Shown: positions 11,110-23,046, counted from the stretch's first letter. The stretch: DNA of 64,000 nucleotides from Pseudocercospora fijiensis CIRAD86 (GCF_000340215.1 NW_006921536.1:2009582-2073581); one strand, 5' to 3'. Numbers and translations: made by a program. Notes: generated by a model not told the origin, from the sequence alone.

Positions 11110-14030
11110 TTTCAGCCATTTTAACTATTTTACAACAATCGAATAAGCTCTAGCGCTAGCGAAAACGAGCATTACGAATTAGTAGAATCCTCTAAATCCG
11201 AAAACGCCCCTAATCCTATTAACGAAGAAATCAGGCGGCGACTAGTTAATATAAGTAAGCCTCCTACGCCCTCTACGCTAGAGGCGCTCTACAATATTAT
11301 TATAAAGATAATAGAGAAGTAAACTGAACTTCTCCGTTAAAGCAAGCGTCGCCCGCTAGAACTAGGGAGTACTACAAACCCCTTGTTCGAAGGGTAGAAC
11401 GCTATAGCACATATTGAGCGCTTTAAGGAAGGCTTAGTTAATTACGAGCTCGACAGAGAATCCGACTAGTACAAGATTCGGTCCTTTACGAGGACTACCT
11501 CCTCTAAGCTTTACCGAACCCTTAAAACCCTAGTTAGCTACCTAGAAAAGGACGACAAGTCTAATGCCAACTAGGAGACCTTCAAGGTAGCCTTTATAAG
11601 GGAGTATTAGGAGCGCGATAGCCGTCGTATTAAAGGTAGTCGTACGTAGCTCGAGACCCTCTACTTAGTAAGGCGCACCGAGGATAACGACCTAAAAGGG
11701 TATATCCGCGAGTTTGTCGAGTTAGCGGACGGTATCGAATAGAGTAACCTCGAAAACTCTTAGAGAACGAGGCTGCTCCTCTAAGGGTTGCCGTAGCCTA
11801 TAGCTTAGCGTATCTTCCGTCGCTGCAAGCTTAGCGAGTCCGATCCTAAGAGTTTTAGGAAATACAAAGAGGTCCTAGTGTATATTAAGGCCGATATTAA
11901 TAGCACAGCCGATGCGAGGAAGTTCATCTACGGCGAAGACCGGAATAACCTAGCGTAGGTTAGGAAAGAAGCCTTAGGAAACAAGGGACCTAAGTTCCTT
12001 CCTAAATCGCAAAGTGGTCCTAAGACCGTAACTCCTACTATTACTAAGCACTCTTAAGACGTTGCGGACTTAGCTGAATCCCTAGCCTAACTAAACCTAA
12101 ATGCGAAAGTATTATAGCGAGTTAGGGAGGTTATTAATGCTACTACACTAGGCGATGTACTACTAGTCTACTAGGTTTCAGATCCCAACTACCCTAAAGC
12201 CCCTTTAGTAGATGTCTACGCTATACGGAAGATCCATTCTAACTTAGATAGTAAGTGCTAGATGTATAGCGGGTTCAAATATATCTAATCGTCCTACCCT
12301 ATCTAGAAAGAGCTTCTTAAAAGGAAGCTTATTATACAAGTAAATGGCCGATTCTACTATATAGACACCGGCGACAAGATTGATTTCGAATAGGATCGGA
12401 GAGCCCCGAAGCTGCCTTAGCTAAAGACCCTTCTAGAAAAGAAGTATAGCGGCAAGATCGAGTTTAAGGACACTAGGAACAGTACCCTCGCCGCTATTAC
12501 TAAACGAGAAACTTAGAAGGTTAGGGCAAAATAGGTTGAGGAGCGAAGTAGTAACGGAACTACTAAGCCTATTAAAGTCAACTTTGTTTCTTAGGATCCG
12601 GACGTAGTTACTAATGTTTACGCGGTTACTAAGAACAGTGTAGATGTCTACGCTACTACGCGGTCTCAGACCTAGTCCTAAAACAAGGGTAAGAGCCCTT
12701 AGAACCCTATACGCCCTAGCGCGGCAGCCCCTACTAGGGTACTAAAGAACAAGGCGGCCGACAAGGCTAAGCAATAGCGAGAGTCAACCGCTAAAACTAA
12801 GACTCTCTAGACCGCTATAGACCGTGCTGCCCGATCTAGCGCCGCACCTAGCACCCTACCTATAGAAAGCCTAGTCGTCCTAGAGACTCTAGAGGTCGAT
12901 ATAGAGGATGTTGCTACTAACATTAGTAGTACCCTAGGTCTAGCTAACCTACCGGCCTATAAGCGAAAGTCATCCGATCTAAAGAGCTTTCGCTTTAATA
13001 GGTATATAAAAAAGTATAGTACTAGCCTAGCTAACTCCTTAGACACAAAGGCAAACGCTCTCTTCTAGGCTTTATAGTTCCTAGACCTTAAGTCCAATGT
13101 GTCTATAGGGGAGCTACTAGTATACGGTTTGCCTACTAACCTGTTCTAGAGCCGAATCCCTAACGATACTACCTTTATAAAAGACCTCGCTGCCCTCCGA
13201 CGAAAACAGGGACGAGAAGACTATATCGACGTCTCTTCCCTACAGTTCCTTCCTGAATTTTTAGGTGCCTAAGAGTTAGCAGAAGGCGAATCGGTAACCT
13301 ACGAGAACTAAGAGACTATCGATAATACTAACGAAGAGGGAGTTGAGGAGATAGGCTAAGGGGATAGTAATAATCCCGACCCTACTCTAGTTTCAGTTTC
13401 TATTAAAGCTGTCCGGTTTACTAGCTAATAAATCGGTCGAGTAGGACCTCCTCGACCTAAGGAACTTTACTCTATCCCTAATAATGTAGACCTTTCCGCA
13501 GTTACCTGTTCCTTCGCCGTCGTTCCCGCTATCTATATTTAAGTCACTATCGGGAGCTATAGTTAATAGATGCTAGCAATACTTAATAATAGTTCGGAGT
13601 CACTTATTATAAGTAAGCGTTAGGCTAAACAACTTAGGCTGCTAATAAACAGAGACATTTCCCTAGGCATATAGGGAGTAAATAGGGAGGTTGCGCTAGT
13701 AGGTGCTTACTACAATGTTATAGTAGACGCCTTCGGCATATGCTTTTCCTTTACCTTCTAGATTGCCGCCGACCTAAACACGCTAATTATTCTAGGTCGA
13801 CTATAGTCTCGCATAACTCGAGATATCTAGCGCAACTGCGACGATAGTTCCTAGGAGGGAACTATTACTAACTAGAAGGGCAACCGAGTCGTATTTACTA
13901 GTTATATCGGAAATACTAGCTACAAGTCCTACGAGGATATCCTTGCTGCTTCTAGACGGTCTTCGGGAAACGCTACGGCGCGGTTGTAAGACCGGCAATC
14001 TGCGCTATAAGTTAGTATAGCTTGAATAGG
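11110..14030 (+). pseudogene. gag-protease ORF of 12 kb gypsy element
   Basis: One frame (codons at positions 1 mod 3) can be read from about 11131 to beyond 13990 with no frameshift, only stop codons, mostly TAG. The first part is a charged gag-like protein; LETLYLVRRTEDNDLKGYIREF near 11650 looks like the retrotransposon gag homology region. The 13.5-13.8 kb part (LAILNNSSESLIISKR, then INRDISLGI and VGAYYNV) resembles a retropepsin-like domain with a degraded active site. The long middle (12.1-13.4 kb) is Ser/Lys-rich and unassigned. At about 970 codons this is much longer than a usual gag-protease. Confidence 0.75.
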
Positions 14031-14220
14031 TTATTTCTAGAAGTGCGCCGCTCCGTACGTTAAGGCAAGTTTCTAGGTTCTACACTAAGAAGACGAATGC
14101 TCGAAGCGATAGCGAGTATAACACAACGACCACCTAATATACGAGTGAAGGTAATAATACTATCGCAAGTATTACTACCGGACGCGGGTCTACCCGAACT
14201 AACTAATCAGAGCGCGAGTC

Positions 14221-14245
14221 TAATGCTACCCCGGGGGTATTATTA
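14221..14245. repeat. GC palindrome, copy 3 (gag-protease / RT border)
   Basis: TAATGCTACCCCGGGGGTAT then TATTA. It lies between the recognisable protease and the RT module. The RT frame is -1 relative to gag-protease, and the frame change falls roughly 180 bases downstream, near 14400-14420. Confidence 0.82.
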
Positions 14246-14414
14246 CGAATCCAACGTTTTCGCCGGCGTTATAAATCAGGACTACTAGCTACATACCTAT
14301 CGACTTAAGGAAACTTCTAAAGAAGTTTACGCGCTGTTTTGTTGCGCCAATCTCTAAGCCTAGCGACAAAGAGAGCGAGCTCGGGTTCGATAATCGATTA
14401 GTATATATACCCTA

Positions 14415-17400
14415 TACAAGAGGGTAGCTAACAAGATCAAGCCTATAAAGGGTAGCGTACACATTACCGATAGGTCCAATCCTAGCGGGAATCCTAACTA
14501 GCGATAAAAGTGTCTTAATTAGGAAGCAACATTGCTACCTAGGGATAGTCCGTACGATCAGAAATACATTACTAAAAAGTTCTCTACTATCCCTAGGGGG
14601 TTAAGGCTAATAGAGGAGAGGCTTACGAAAATCAAACCTAGCATCGAGCTTTCGGATCGTAAACTAGATTTGCTATACGAGCTTCTATACAATCGCGAGG
14701 CCGTATTAGTATATAACTTCACTTACCTAGGTAGGATAAATCCGGAGATTGCCCCTCCGTAGAGGATCCGAACGATCGAATATAAGCCTTAGGCCTACCT
14801 AGGTTTCAAGCTAAACCTAAGCCTGCGAGGTATAGTTGAGGACATAATACGACAGCGTATAAAGGCTGGCACCTTAGAACCTTCCTATGCCTCGTATCGC
14901 AATCTATACTTCCTAGTTTAAAAGAAGATAGCTCCTAGGGAACTAAAGAAGTACCGTCTAATTAACGCTATACAAAAGTTTAACGCAGTTACGATTAGAG
15001 ATACTAACCTGCCTCCGGAGACTAATAGGTTCTCGGAAGCCTTTGCTAACTGTATTATAGCCTTACTAGTTAACGTTTTCTCGGGCTACGACTAGATTCC
15101 TCTTTACCCTAATAGCCGCGACCTTACTAGTTTCGAGATACCTCTTAGGCTATATAGACAAACTACCCTTCCCTAAGGGGCAACTAACTCCGTAGCCCAG
15201 TTCGTTCGCATTATAAACCAGGTCCTCGCGGCCTATATCTCCTATATAGCGATGCCTTTCCTCGACGACATCGGTATCAAGGGCCCTAAAACTAGGTACG
15301 ATAATAAAGAAGTAGAGCCTAGGATCCGCAAGTTCTTTCTCGAACATATTTAGAACCTCGATAGTGTCCTCTACGACCTAGAGCGAGCTAACCTAACGGT
15401 ATATAGGGAGAAACTTTAGCTCCTATACAAACGAATAAACATTGTCGGGTTTGTAACTAATAAGAACGGCCGCTATCCTAATAATACGCGGGTCCTAAAG
15501 ATAGTGTCCTAGCCGGATCCTACCTATTAGAAGGATATCCGAACCTAGCTTAGAGTAGTCTCCTACTTCCGTATCTAGGTCGAGAACTTTGTATTAGTAT
15601 ATAAGCCCTTATACGCCTTGCTTAAGAAGGATGCTGAATTCGAATAGACCTCCGTTTACTAAGCGGCTAAGGATACGGTAACTAAGGCGCTCGTTAGCGC
15701 ACCTACACTAACATCTATTAACTACTTAGAGGGTGCGGGTTTGATAATTGTTACTATCGACTCGAGCGGGGAAGGCTATAGCGAGATACTAATGTAGTAT
15801 AACCGTAAGGAGCTATCCTTACGTTATCCTATTAGGTACGACTCCGGGCTATAGAAACCGATCGAGGCCCGGTACGATGCTAGCAAGCGAGAGTGCCTTA
15901 GAGTCTATAAGGCTCTAAAGAAGTTCCGACTATAGCTCTTTAGTGTGTTCTTTCGCTTAGAAATCGATGCTTAGACGCTAGTCTATTAGCTTAACCGTAC
16001 AGCCTCCGACCTACTAAACTCTACGATAGCTCGGTAGGTTGCCTAGATCTATTTATTTAATTTCGACGTCTTCTACGTTCCTAGCAAGAAGCATACTAGA
16101 CCGGATAGCCTTTCTAGAAGGCCCGCTATAGAAGAGGACATCGCCGAGATAATAGAAGAAGAGGATATCGATACGGTAATTAACCGCACTTTCTTCGCTA
16201 CCTTCTATATTAATGCTATACTAGCGATTACTAGGCCTGCTACCGACGACCAACCTAGCGACCAACCTAGTAACTAGCCCGACGGGAGCCCTACTGCTAA
16301 CGATAACGACTAGGCTAAAGCTAAGGCGGATAAACTAGAGAGGGATAATATCCTTAATAGGGTCTACTCCGACGACTCCTATTACATCGCCTACTTCCTA
16401 ACCTATACAAAGAAAGCGCCTAGCCTATTAAAGAGTTAATACCGTCGGGTTATTCGCTATTCTCGACGATTCCTAGTTAAAGATCGAATCCTTTAGCGAC
16501 AAGCGATAGTTAATGCACCTCTCTAGCGTATTATTAACGACCTAGCAGCCCGACAAGAGATCCTTCGTTCCGTTTACGATAAGCTCGGCTACCGGGCGGC
16601 GGAGGACACCTTCGATGTCCTTCGTCGGCGCTACTAGTAGGATAGCGTATAGGCTAATGTCTCCCGCTACTATAAGAGCTGTCCTAAGTGCAATTTTAGG
16701 AATAGCTACCGACGTCTAGGGGAGCTGCGTATTCCTACTGCCTAATTAGTCGGAGAACGATAGTATAGCGATAGGGTCTATCTTAGTCGCAATAACAGCT
16801 TGTATATTATTCGGGAGGGTCTTTCTCGATAGCTAGAGGCCTATTATTTCTATAAGGGCTACGGCGCTATTAATGCTCGTAATATAGCTACCTTCCTATT
16901 CAAAGATCTGTTTTGCCGCTAGGGAATACCTTACGAGATTATCTTAGACAATACTACGAATAATATAGCTAAAGAAGTTCAAGCGCTACTTGTTTCGTAT
17001 AGGGCGAAGAACGTTCGCATCTCCCCGTACTATCCCTAGTCGAATGCTATTGTTAAACGTAGCTATCGGTCTTTGATTAATGCCCTATCTAAGATAACTA
17101 ATAGAGGGGACAGGTCGGTTCCTATCTCTACCCGCGTTCCGGCCCTTCTCTAGGCGGATCGAACTACTATTATCGACACGACTAGACTTACGCTAGTAGA
17201 GCTTATAATTAGGAGGGACGCCGTTCTTCCTATTAAGTTGTCCTATCGCACGTATAGCGTTTACGACTAGGGGTCTGTTCGTACTAGAGCAGATCTCCTT
17301 GCCCTACGCGCTAAGGCTCTTAAGGATATAACCGCTACTTCTTAAGAGGGTCTTACTCGACAACGGCGCCTCCGTAAAGAGGCTAAGCAGTATTTTGATA

Positions 17401-17969
17401 ACTATAATGCTGTTGATTGGGAGCCTCTAAAGGTTAGCGATATAGTTCTTATATACCGGTCCGAGTTAGAGTATAGTTACTCCTATAAGCTAGCCTTCAA
17501 ATAGAAAGGGCCTTATAGAGTATAGGAGGTCCTTTACGATAGTTCTACGTACCGGCTTTAGGAACTTAATAGTGCCACCTTAAAGCACTCGTACCCCCGG
17601 GCTAATCTAAAGAAGGTCGTCGAGTTAAGAGAGCCTACCCGTCCTCCCCCGACCGAGGAGGAAATTAATGCCTCTATAGACCCTCTACCGACCTTAGATA
17701 CCTATCGAGAGGAGGATCCTACCGCGATTATAGATCCTGTTCTGCCCGACAACTATACGCATCCCTAGATATATCTTAGTAAGCTATTAGGAATAACTTA
17801 TAAACAAAAGGAGGGTTATATACGTATTAATTGCGCGTAGAGTATTTCCGATATTGATTCCGATAGTGAACTAGACTTCTAGCTATCTAACTCTAACTCC
17901 GAGGAGGAGCTCGACTAGTCTAGCGACGAAGACCGCCTAGAATTATAGCTAGATCCCGAGACTAAATGA
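14415..17969 (+). pseudogene. pol ORF (RT, RNase H, integrase) of 12 kb gypsy element
   Basis: A single frame runs unshifted from about 14415 to a TGA at 17967-17969. Reverse transcriptase: LINAIQKFN, then DTNLPPE, a SGYD-containing block and the catalytic FLDDIGIKG at 15258-15284. RNase H: a TIDSSGEGYSEIL block near 15755-15795. Integrase: a CPKCNFRNSYRR zinc-binding remnant near 16680, EIILDNTTNNI near 16938-16970 and the PYYP/SNAIVKRSYRSL block near 17025-17080. No chromodomain is seen; the C-terminus is acidic. Most Trp positions now read TAG, consistent with TGG-to-TAG damage, so the polyprotein is dead. Confidence 0.88.
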
Positions 17970-18222
17970 TTGCTTACTCTTCCTTACCTCTATCTACCTC
18001 TGCTACGTTGCTTCCTTGCTCTTATTAATCGTTCTCCGCGCTGTTAATGCAGTGCCGCCCTATAGCTTCAGTCCTTACTACTTGTTCCTACGGTGTTAAT
18101 GCTTATAGTTGTTGCCCTCTTTTGCTTTTACTTTGTCTATTGTTTTGCTCTTTAACCTTCGAGATGTTGCTATAACTTCATTCCTTTGCTCTTGTTTCCT
18201 TAGATAGAACTATACGAGGCGT

Positions 18223-18261
18223 GTTTTCCTAATAATACCCCGGGGGTAGTATTAGGAAAAC
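18223..18261. repeat. GC palindrome, copy 4 (after pol), 39-bp hairpin
   Basis: This is the most complete copy. Arms GTTTTCCTAATA and TATTAGGAAAAC are reverse complements flanking the ACCCCGGGGGT core. It begins about 250 bases after the pol stop. Confidence 0.88.
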
Positions 18262-18536
18262 GGCCGAACCTAACCCTCTCCCTTCCTAGCTCTTAGATAG
18301 ACATAGCAACCTAGGCCGATAGCCTCTAAGAATAGGGACCTTAGGCTGTTAAGCTTAGCGTTTAGAAGAAGGAAGAAGGAAGAAGGTGAACGTATAGACT
18401 ACCTTTACGTACTTGCTGATATAAAAGGTAATGCTGCATCTATAACGGCAGTGCTATAGGCTAACGCACTAACGAATTAGCTACGCTAGGCCTAGGCGAC
18501 TTGCTCCTCGTTACCGAGCATCTCTAGAGAAAAGCC

Positions 18537-18560
18537 AATACTACCCCGGGGGTGTTATTA
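18537..18560. repeat. GC palindrome, copy 5 (before ORF3)
   Basis: AATACTACCCCGGGGGTGTT then ATTA. It lies about 310 bases after copy 4 and 360 bases before the extra ORF. Confidence 0.82.
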
Positions 18561-18917
18561 GTCCCGCTAGCTTTACTACTATAGATTTCTGCTAAGGACT
18601 CGAACTAACTAGTTACATTTCGAGTACGCGAGAATCTACGCTAGCTAAAGGTCAATAAAGGCGCGTAGTCGCTACTAGCAATTAGCTAGATCGATTGTTA
18701 AACTTTAGCCTGCCCTAATAATAAAGAGGTCTCGTATATAGCTTTACTTTTATATATAGCCGTTATCCGTTTGCTTTACTAGCGCGGAATATACGGACTA
18801 CGTTACCTTCGCACTATATTTAAAGCGAGCTTCCTAAGCTCCTTCTTCTACTCGGTTACTAACTAACTCGCTACCGCCTAACTACCCCCCCCTTCTATCT
18901 AAACCCTTCAATCATTA

Positions 18918-21731
18918 TTGTTAAGCAACGAATATACTTGCAAACTCGTTTATAACCTACTTCGGTCGACTATATCTTCCGGCGCCCCGAATCCGCTAGG
19001 CGCTAGTAGCAGCAACGACCTACCTGCCCCTATTAACCTAAGCCTAGCCGCCCTAGTTCCGATCGAAGCCCTATCCGATAGCGCCTTAGCTGCTACAACT
19101 AGCCTCGAGCACTACTTCTAGATCGTTACCGCCCTTAAAGACCCTTAAGAGAAGATCTAGAACGCTCGTACCCTACTACGCGTTATTAATAGGAACATTG
19201 AGAAGGCTGCTATCTTAGTTACGTATAGTATAAACAACTTACGTTAGTCTATCGGTAAGCGTATCTTTAAGCGCGAGGTTCTTAATAATATAGATATTAA
19301 ACAAGCCTTTCCTATCGTCTATAGCCTCGAGACTACCGGCACCTAGATTCGTTTGCGCTTTAAGACCCTCGACTAGGCCTTCGAACATTAGGGAGGACTA
19401 AGCAGTCTTCCTAAGAGCCTTATTAACTTCGCCTACGGTAGATAAGAGCGTACTAAGTAGGTTTCTTCGTTCGTTAATAAGTATAAGGTCCGTCGTTAAG
19501 GCGCCGAGTATCTTTCCCGCACTATAATCTATCGTATATCTACCGCTAGTAAGAAGGTAGGCAAGCAGTTGCTTAACTTGTCCTTTACGCTTAACGACTT
19601 TACGACAGCCTACTAGAAGAAGTACTACGATGCGATTGTCTAGGTCGATCTTAATATGTAGACAACTAAGGATCTACTAAAAGAGAAGGGCTATCGTATT
19701 AATAGTATAGGCTTTATTGTTAAAGGTTAAGAGGCGCCTATCGTTAATATTCTTAAACGTAAGGCTCTTCGCCTAGAAACGGAGGCCGATACGGCTGCTA
19801 GTCTCGCGCTCGCTGCGGAGATATAGGCTAAGGGTCGTCGCTCGACCCGTAGCCGCAAGGTCCCTTAAGAAGTTTAAGACGAGCGCGCTAGGGCCGAAGC
19901 AGCGCGTAAGAAGGCATTGCATACTCGCTAGGCCCTCCGCAAGGCTACTAAGAAGTGTGGCGCTCCTTCTAGTACCGACTATAGTACTAACTGTAGTACT
20001 AGCTGTAGTAACTCGGATGTTAATATACTAGATGCACTACTAGAAGATGTCTCCTCCGAAGGCTCCTTTAGCGAGCGTAGAAATAGAGGCCTCTCGCCGA
20101 TCCTGTTAACTAAGAACATTTACGGTTCTTATAAGGGCGACTCTATCGCGCACCTTATTACCGACATCGATATAGTTCCTAAAGCCGCAATAGGCGAAGC
20201 CCCTGCCGCTTTCTCTATTTGTTAACAGCTCGACGACCTTAGTAAGCTAGGAGAAGAGCCGTTCTCTATATATACTAACTATGTTAAGAAGGCCGCTAAG
20301 GTCTATAGTCTCTATACTAGTACTAAGGCGAGTGTCCTCGTCGGTCGCCTATTAAAGATTAGTCGCGAGGTTCCTAATTAAGACGCCTTCGCTGCCCTTA
20401 AGGCTAATTAGGCCTATGCTAACTAGTTTCCTAGACGCCCTATTGCCGCCCCGACATCTCTAGGACTCTACGCGTTCAACCCTACTAGTACTATTACTCG
20501 CGCCCTTACGCTAACGGATCGCTAGAGCAAGTTCGTTACCGGCATTCTTAGCTAAGGCACCTCCTTCGATCGCTTTCGCTAGACTAGCAATACTATCTTC
20601 CCTTAAGTCTTTAGTTAGTTACAAGAGCCTCGTAGAGCACATCTTCCTTTCCTTATCGACCTAATGTAGGAAGAGTTTAAGATATACCTTTAGTATATGC
20701 GTAACATACCTAAGTCTAAGCAAGAAGGCCGCAATGCCCTTTAAACTTATAGTGTAAGCAACTAAATCGTCCGCTAGCACCCTGCCCTATAGCTCTTAGC
20801 TATCGCCCTTCGACCTAATTACGTATACGAGCTTATCTCCGTCCCTAAGCCTACTAAGTTCTTTAAGGTTAGCGGTACTTACGAAAACTGTCCTTCTAAG
20901 GAGTCTACTCGTCTCGGACAAGATATAGTTAAGCTCGTAGCTAGCGAGGGTGCTAGTTACCTACGCATTAAGGTCTATCTTATATCTAAGGATAAGACTA
21001 GCTACTCTACTATTGTCGAAGGTATATATTAGCCCGAGGTCTTTGCGAACTAGGTTGAGAAGCTTAAGGCTCGTAGCCTAGTCCTACTAAGCAAGATCGG
21101 CAAGCTTACTAATAAGCACCTTACCGACGACGACCTCGACTATATATTCGATAGTTAGCCTAATAGTAAGGGGCGTAAGGCGGAGTAGATCCTCAACCCT
21201 CTAAAGGAGTGCGAGGTCTCTATTTAGATACCGCACCTACTATATAGTAATCTGAAGACCGAGAGCAACCGTATATTAATTGACCTAGGCTACTCTCGCG
21301 TTATTAATAGCACTAAGGTTGAGGGTTACGAGAACTTAATAGTCTCCTAGGTTGCTAAAGCGTACCGCAATCTAACCGCCCTCCCGGCCTCTAACTCCTT
21401 CGTACTATTCGCTTTCCCTACGGCGATCTTAGTCGAAGGCCTCGGCTATATCTCCGACGCTCTAGTTAGTAGGATTCCTTAGTTAAGTCACGTTATTTAG
21501 AACGAAGTTAAACAGATCCTCTAGCTTAATAACGAGGGACTTAAGGAATATCTATACAATTAGGAGAATGCTGCGACGGAAAAGGCTATTAACCTCCTCG
21601 TTAATTAAGCTTTCTACGAGGGACAGTACTTCGGTGCTAACAGCTTCAACGTATGCGGAGGAAATTTCGAGAGCCGACTAGCAGATAAGGTTATTGCTAG
21701 TAAGGATTACGGTACATTAAAGCAGCAGTAA
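18918..21731 (+). pseudogene. additional ORF (ORF3) of 12 kb gypsy element, unknown function
   Basis: An ATG at 18918 opens a frame that stays in register to a TAA at 21729-21731, about 938 codons. If that TAA is a damaged Gln codon, it could continue to a TAG near 21786. Internal stops are almost all TAG, as in pol. The N-terminus is Ser/Ala/Pro-rich. A long charged helical segment (residues about 270-360, with LKRKALRLETEADTAAS) looks coiled-coil and is followed by a Ser/Thr/Cys tract. I see no transmembrane segment, zinc knuckle or known enzymatic motif. The position between pol and the polypurine tract is where some LTR elements carry an env-like or additional ORF, but nothing here looks like an envelope protein. 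I do not recognise the family. Confidence 0.7.
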
Positions 21732-21792
21732 GTTAGCGTAGTAGATTGGATACTTAGGAAGTTGTTTTTGCATATTAATAGAATCTAGGAAC

Positions 21793-21815
21793 AATGCTAC
21801 CCCGGGGATGTCATT
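21793..21815. repeat. GC palindrome, copy 6 (after ORF3)
   Basis: AATGCTACCCCGGGGATGTC then ATT. It lies between the ORF3 stop and the polypurine tract at 21913-21927. Confidence 0.8.
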
Positions 21816-21927
21816 ACGGAGTCTCTAAAAGATAGCCTTAGCTAAGATGCCTGAGGTTACTGCATGACTATTTGTTTTAAGCGCACAATGTAAAGCGTAT
21901 CTAGTTAGACACGAAGAAAGGGAGGGA

Positions 21928-22206
21928 TATTAGCTGGTAACCGGCCCTACACACCTAGGCTAAGTTTTGAGCCTATATAAGAGGCCTCCTTCTATATTGT
22001 AGATAGAGCACTAACCTCGTACAGCACATTGTTTATATTACACTTCCACAATGCCTATATTGCAGGGCTCTAGTTATTAGCCTAAGCAACCGTCTTATCA
22101 TCCTATTATGCTAAACATAGCTGCCTATATTGCTATAGGTCATATTACCCTCGGTAGCCTATACCATTACTGCAGGTAGTAGTAGTAGTGTCGGTTTCCG
22201 TCCTTT
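21928..22206 (+). repeat. 3' LTR of 12 kb gypsy element
   Basis: Pairs with 10037-10315. It is preceded directly by a 15-base polypurine tract and followed by the AATAC duplication, after which the hAT frame resumes. Confidence 0.9.
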
Positions 22207-22857
22207 AATACCTAGATAATCGTTACTATTATTAGGAGAGTTCCATTCGTCGAAGGTTAACGAGAATCTACTAGTATTTTTATTTACAATTCGTATATAT
22301 TTCTTAATTTCGTTATTATAAAAAGTATTAAAAGCTTTAGTAATAAGATATCTAGAAGGTAACTCGTCTATTTCACTATTTAGATAATTTAGCAAGTTAA
22401 AAAAGCTCTTACTTTGAACTATAGTAAACGGCTCGTTATTATTAATTATAAATAGTAATAGTAATCTCGTAAATTCGTCGGTATTAAATAAACTATAACT
22501 TTTTCGCTTTCTAAGATTAGGTACTGTCTCTATACTTAGATGCTTATCTAAAGTAGTCTAACTATTATTTAAAGTATTATTATCGTTACTATCGCTATTA
22601 TAATCGGAATCCTTAGACGTAACTATATCTTTATGTTTTTGACTATAGTGGTTATATAGATTACTCGTATTAAAAGGCTAGGTTCTATTCCTATAGATAT
22701 GATTACACGTAGTACAAGAAATTGTAAAAGTCCGTACTTTATTTTCAATATAGGGATCTAAAGTATAAGTGAAAAGCCGTTCCCTAATCGGAGGGGGCGC
22801 GTGTTTAAGTGCCGGTAATTTAGCGTCCGGGGTATTAAAATTAAATTTAGGAGCCAT
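22207..22857 (-). pseudogene. hAT transposase, N-terminal segment with start codon
   Basis: ATG at 22857-22855 opens 217 codons. Residues about 35-75 form a BED-type zinc finger: TISCTTCNHIYRNRTWPF, then a SNLYNHYSQKH block supplying the histidines. The C-terminal part contains SLTFDEWNSPNNSNDYLGI, the first catalytic Asp region of hAT transposases. With the middle (9795-10031) and C-terminal (1156-2664) pieces the total is 2397 nt, about 798 codons, a normal hAT length, and all three piece lengths are multiples of three. Trp codons survive here, unlike in the retrotransposons that split the gene. Confidence 0.9.
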
Positions 22858-22984
22858 GTTTTACAGTTTAAGACAATTATTAAGATTTATAATTGTTCTA
22901 GCTATAAGATATTATATATATAAAGACTAATAGAATAATAAATAATAACTTTTTTTTTAATATTAGTAGTATATAAGAGGTAAG
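22858..22984. other. hAT 5' flank, TA-rich
   Basis: AT-rich sequence upstream of the hAT start, with TATATATATA near 22915-22922 and a T-run. It could be promoter for both the hAT gene and the divergent ORF starting at 23603; no specific signal is provable. Confidence 0.35.
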
Positions 22985-23044
22985 TATATAGTAGAGTATA
23001 TAGTAGATTGTATAGTAGATTATATAGTAGATTATATAGTAGAT
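22985..23044. repeat. 12-bp tandem repeat, 5 copies
   Basis: Five consecutive units of TATATAGTAGAT (small variations in copies 1 and 3), starting at 22985, 22997, 23009, 23021 and 23033. Confidence 0.9.
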
Positions 23045-23046
23045 AG

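Larger units (their letters stand above)
10037..22206 (+). mobile_element. long Ty3/gypsy LTR retrotransposon, 12.2 kb, with extra 3' ORF
   Basis: The element has LTRs of about 279 bp at both ends, a target duplication and a plausible primer binding site at 10318-10333 (TAGAGCCGAAGG, TGG damaged to TAG). A clear polypurine tract lies at 21913-21927, directly before the 3' LTR. Coding is on the plus strand in three modules: gag-protease (about 11.1-14.0 kb), RT-RNase H-integrase (about 14.4-17.97 kb) and an additional long ORF (18.9-21.7 kb). GC palindromes lie near each module border. Frames are continuous but carry many TAG stops where Trp or Gln is expected. Typical fungal gypsy elements are 5-8 kb, so this is notably long. 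Confidence 0.93.

Noticed and set aside
18223..18560. Palindromes at 18223 and 18537 considered as LTRs or TIRs of a small nested element
   Set aside because: The 275-base interval between them has no coding content or target duplication that I could find, and the same palindrome occurs singly at other borders.
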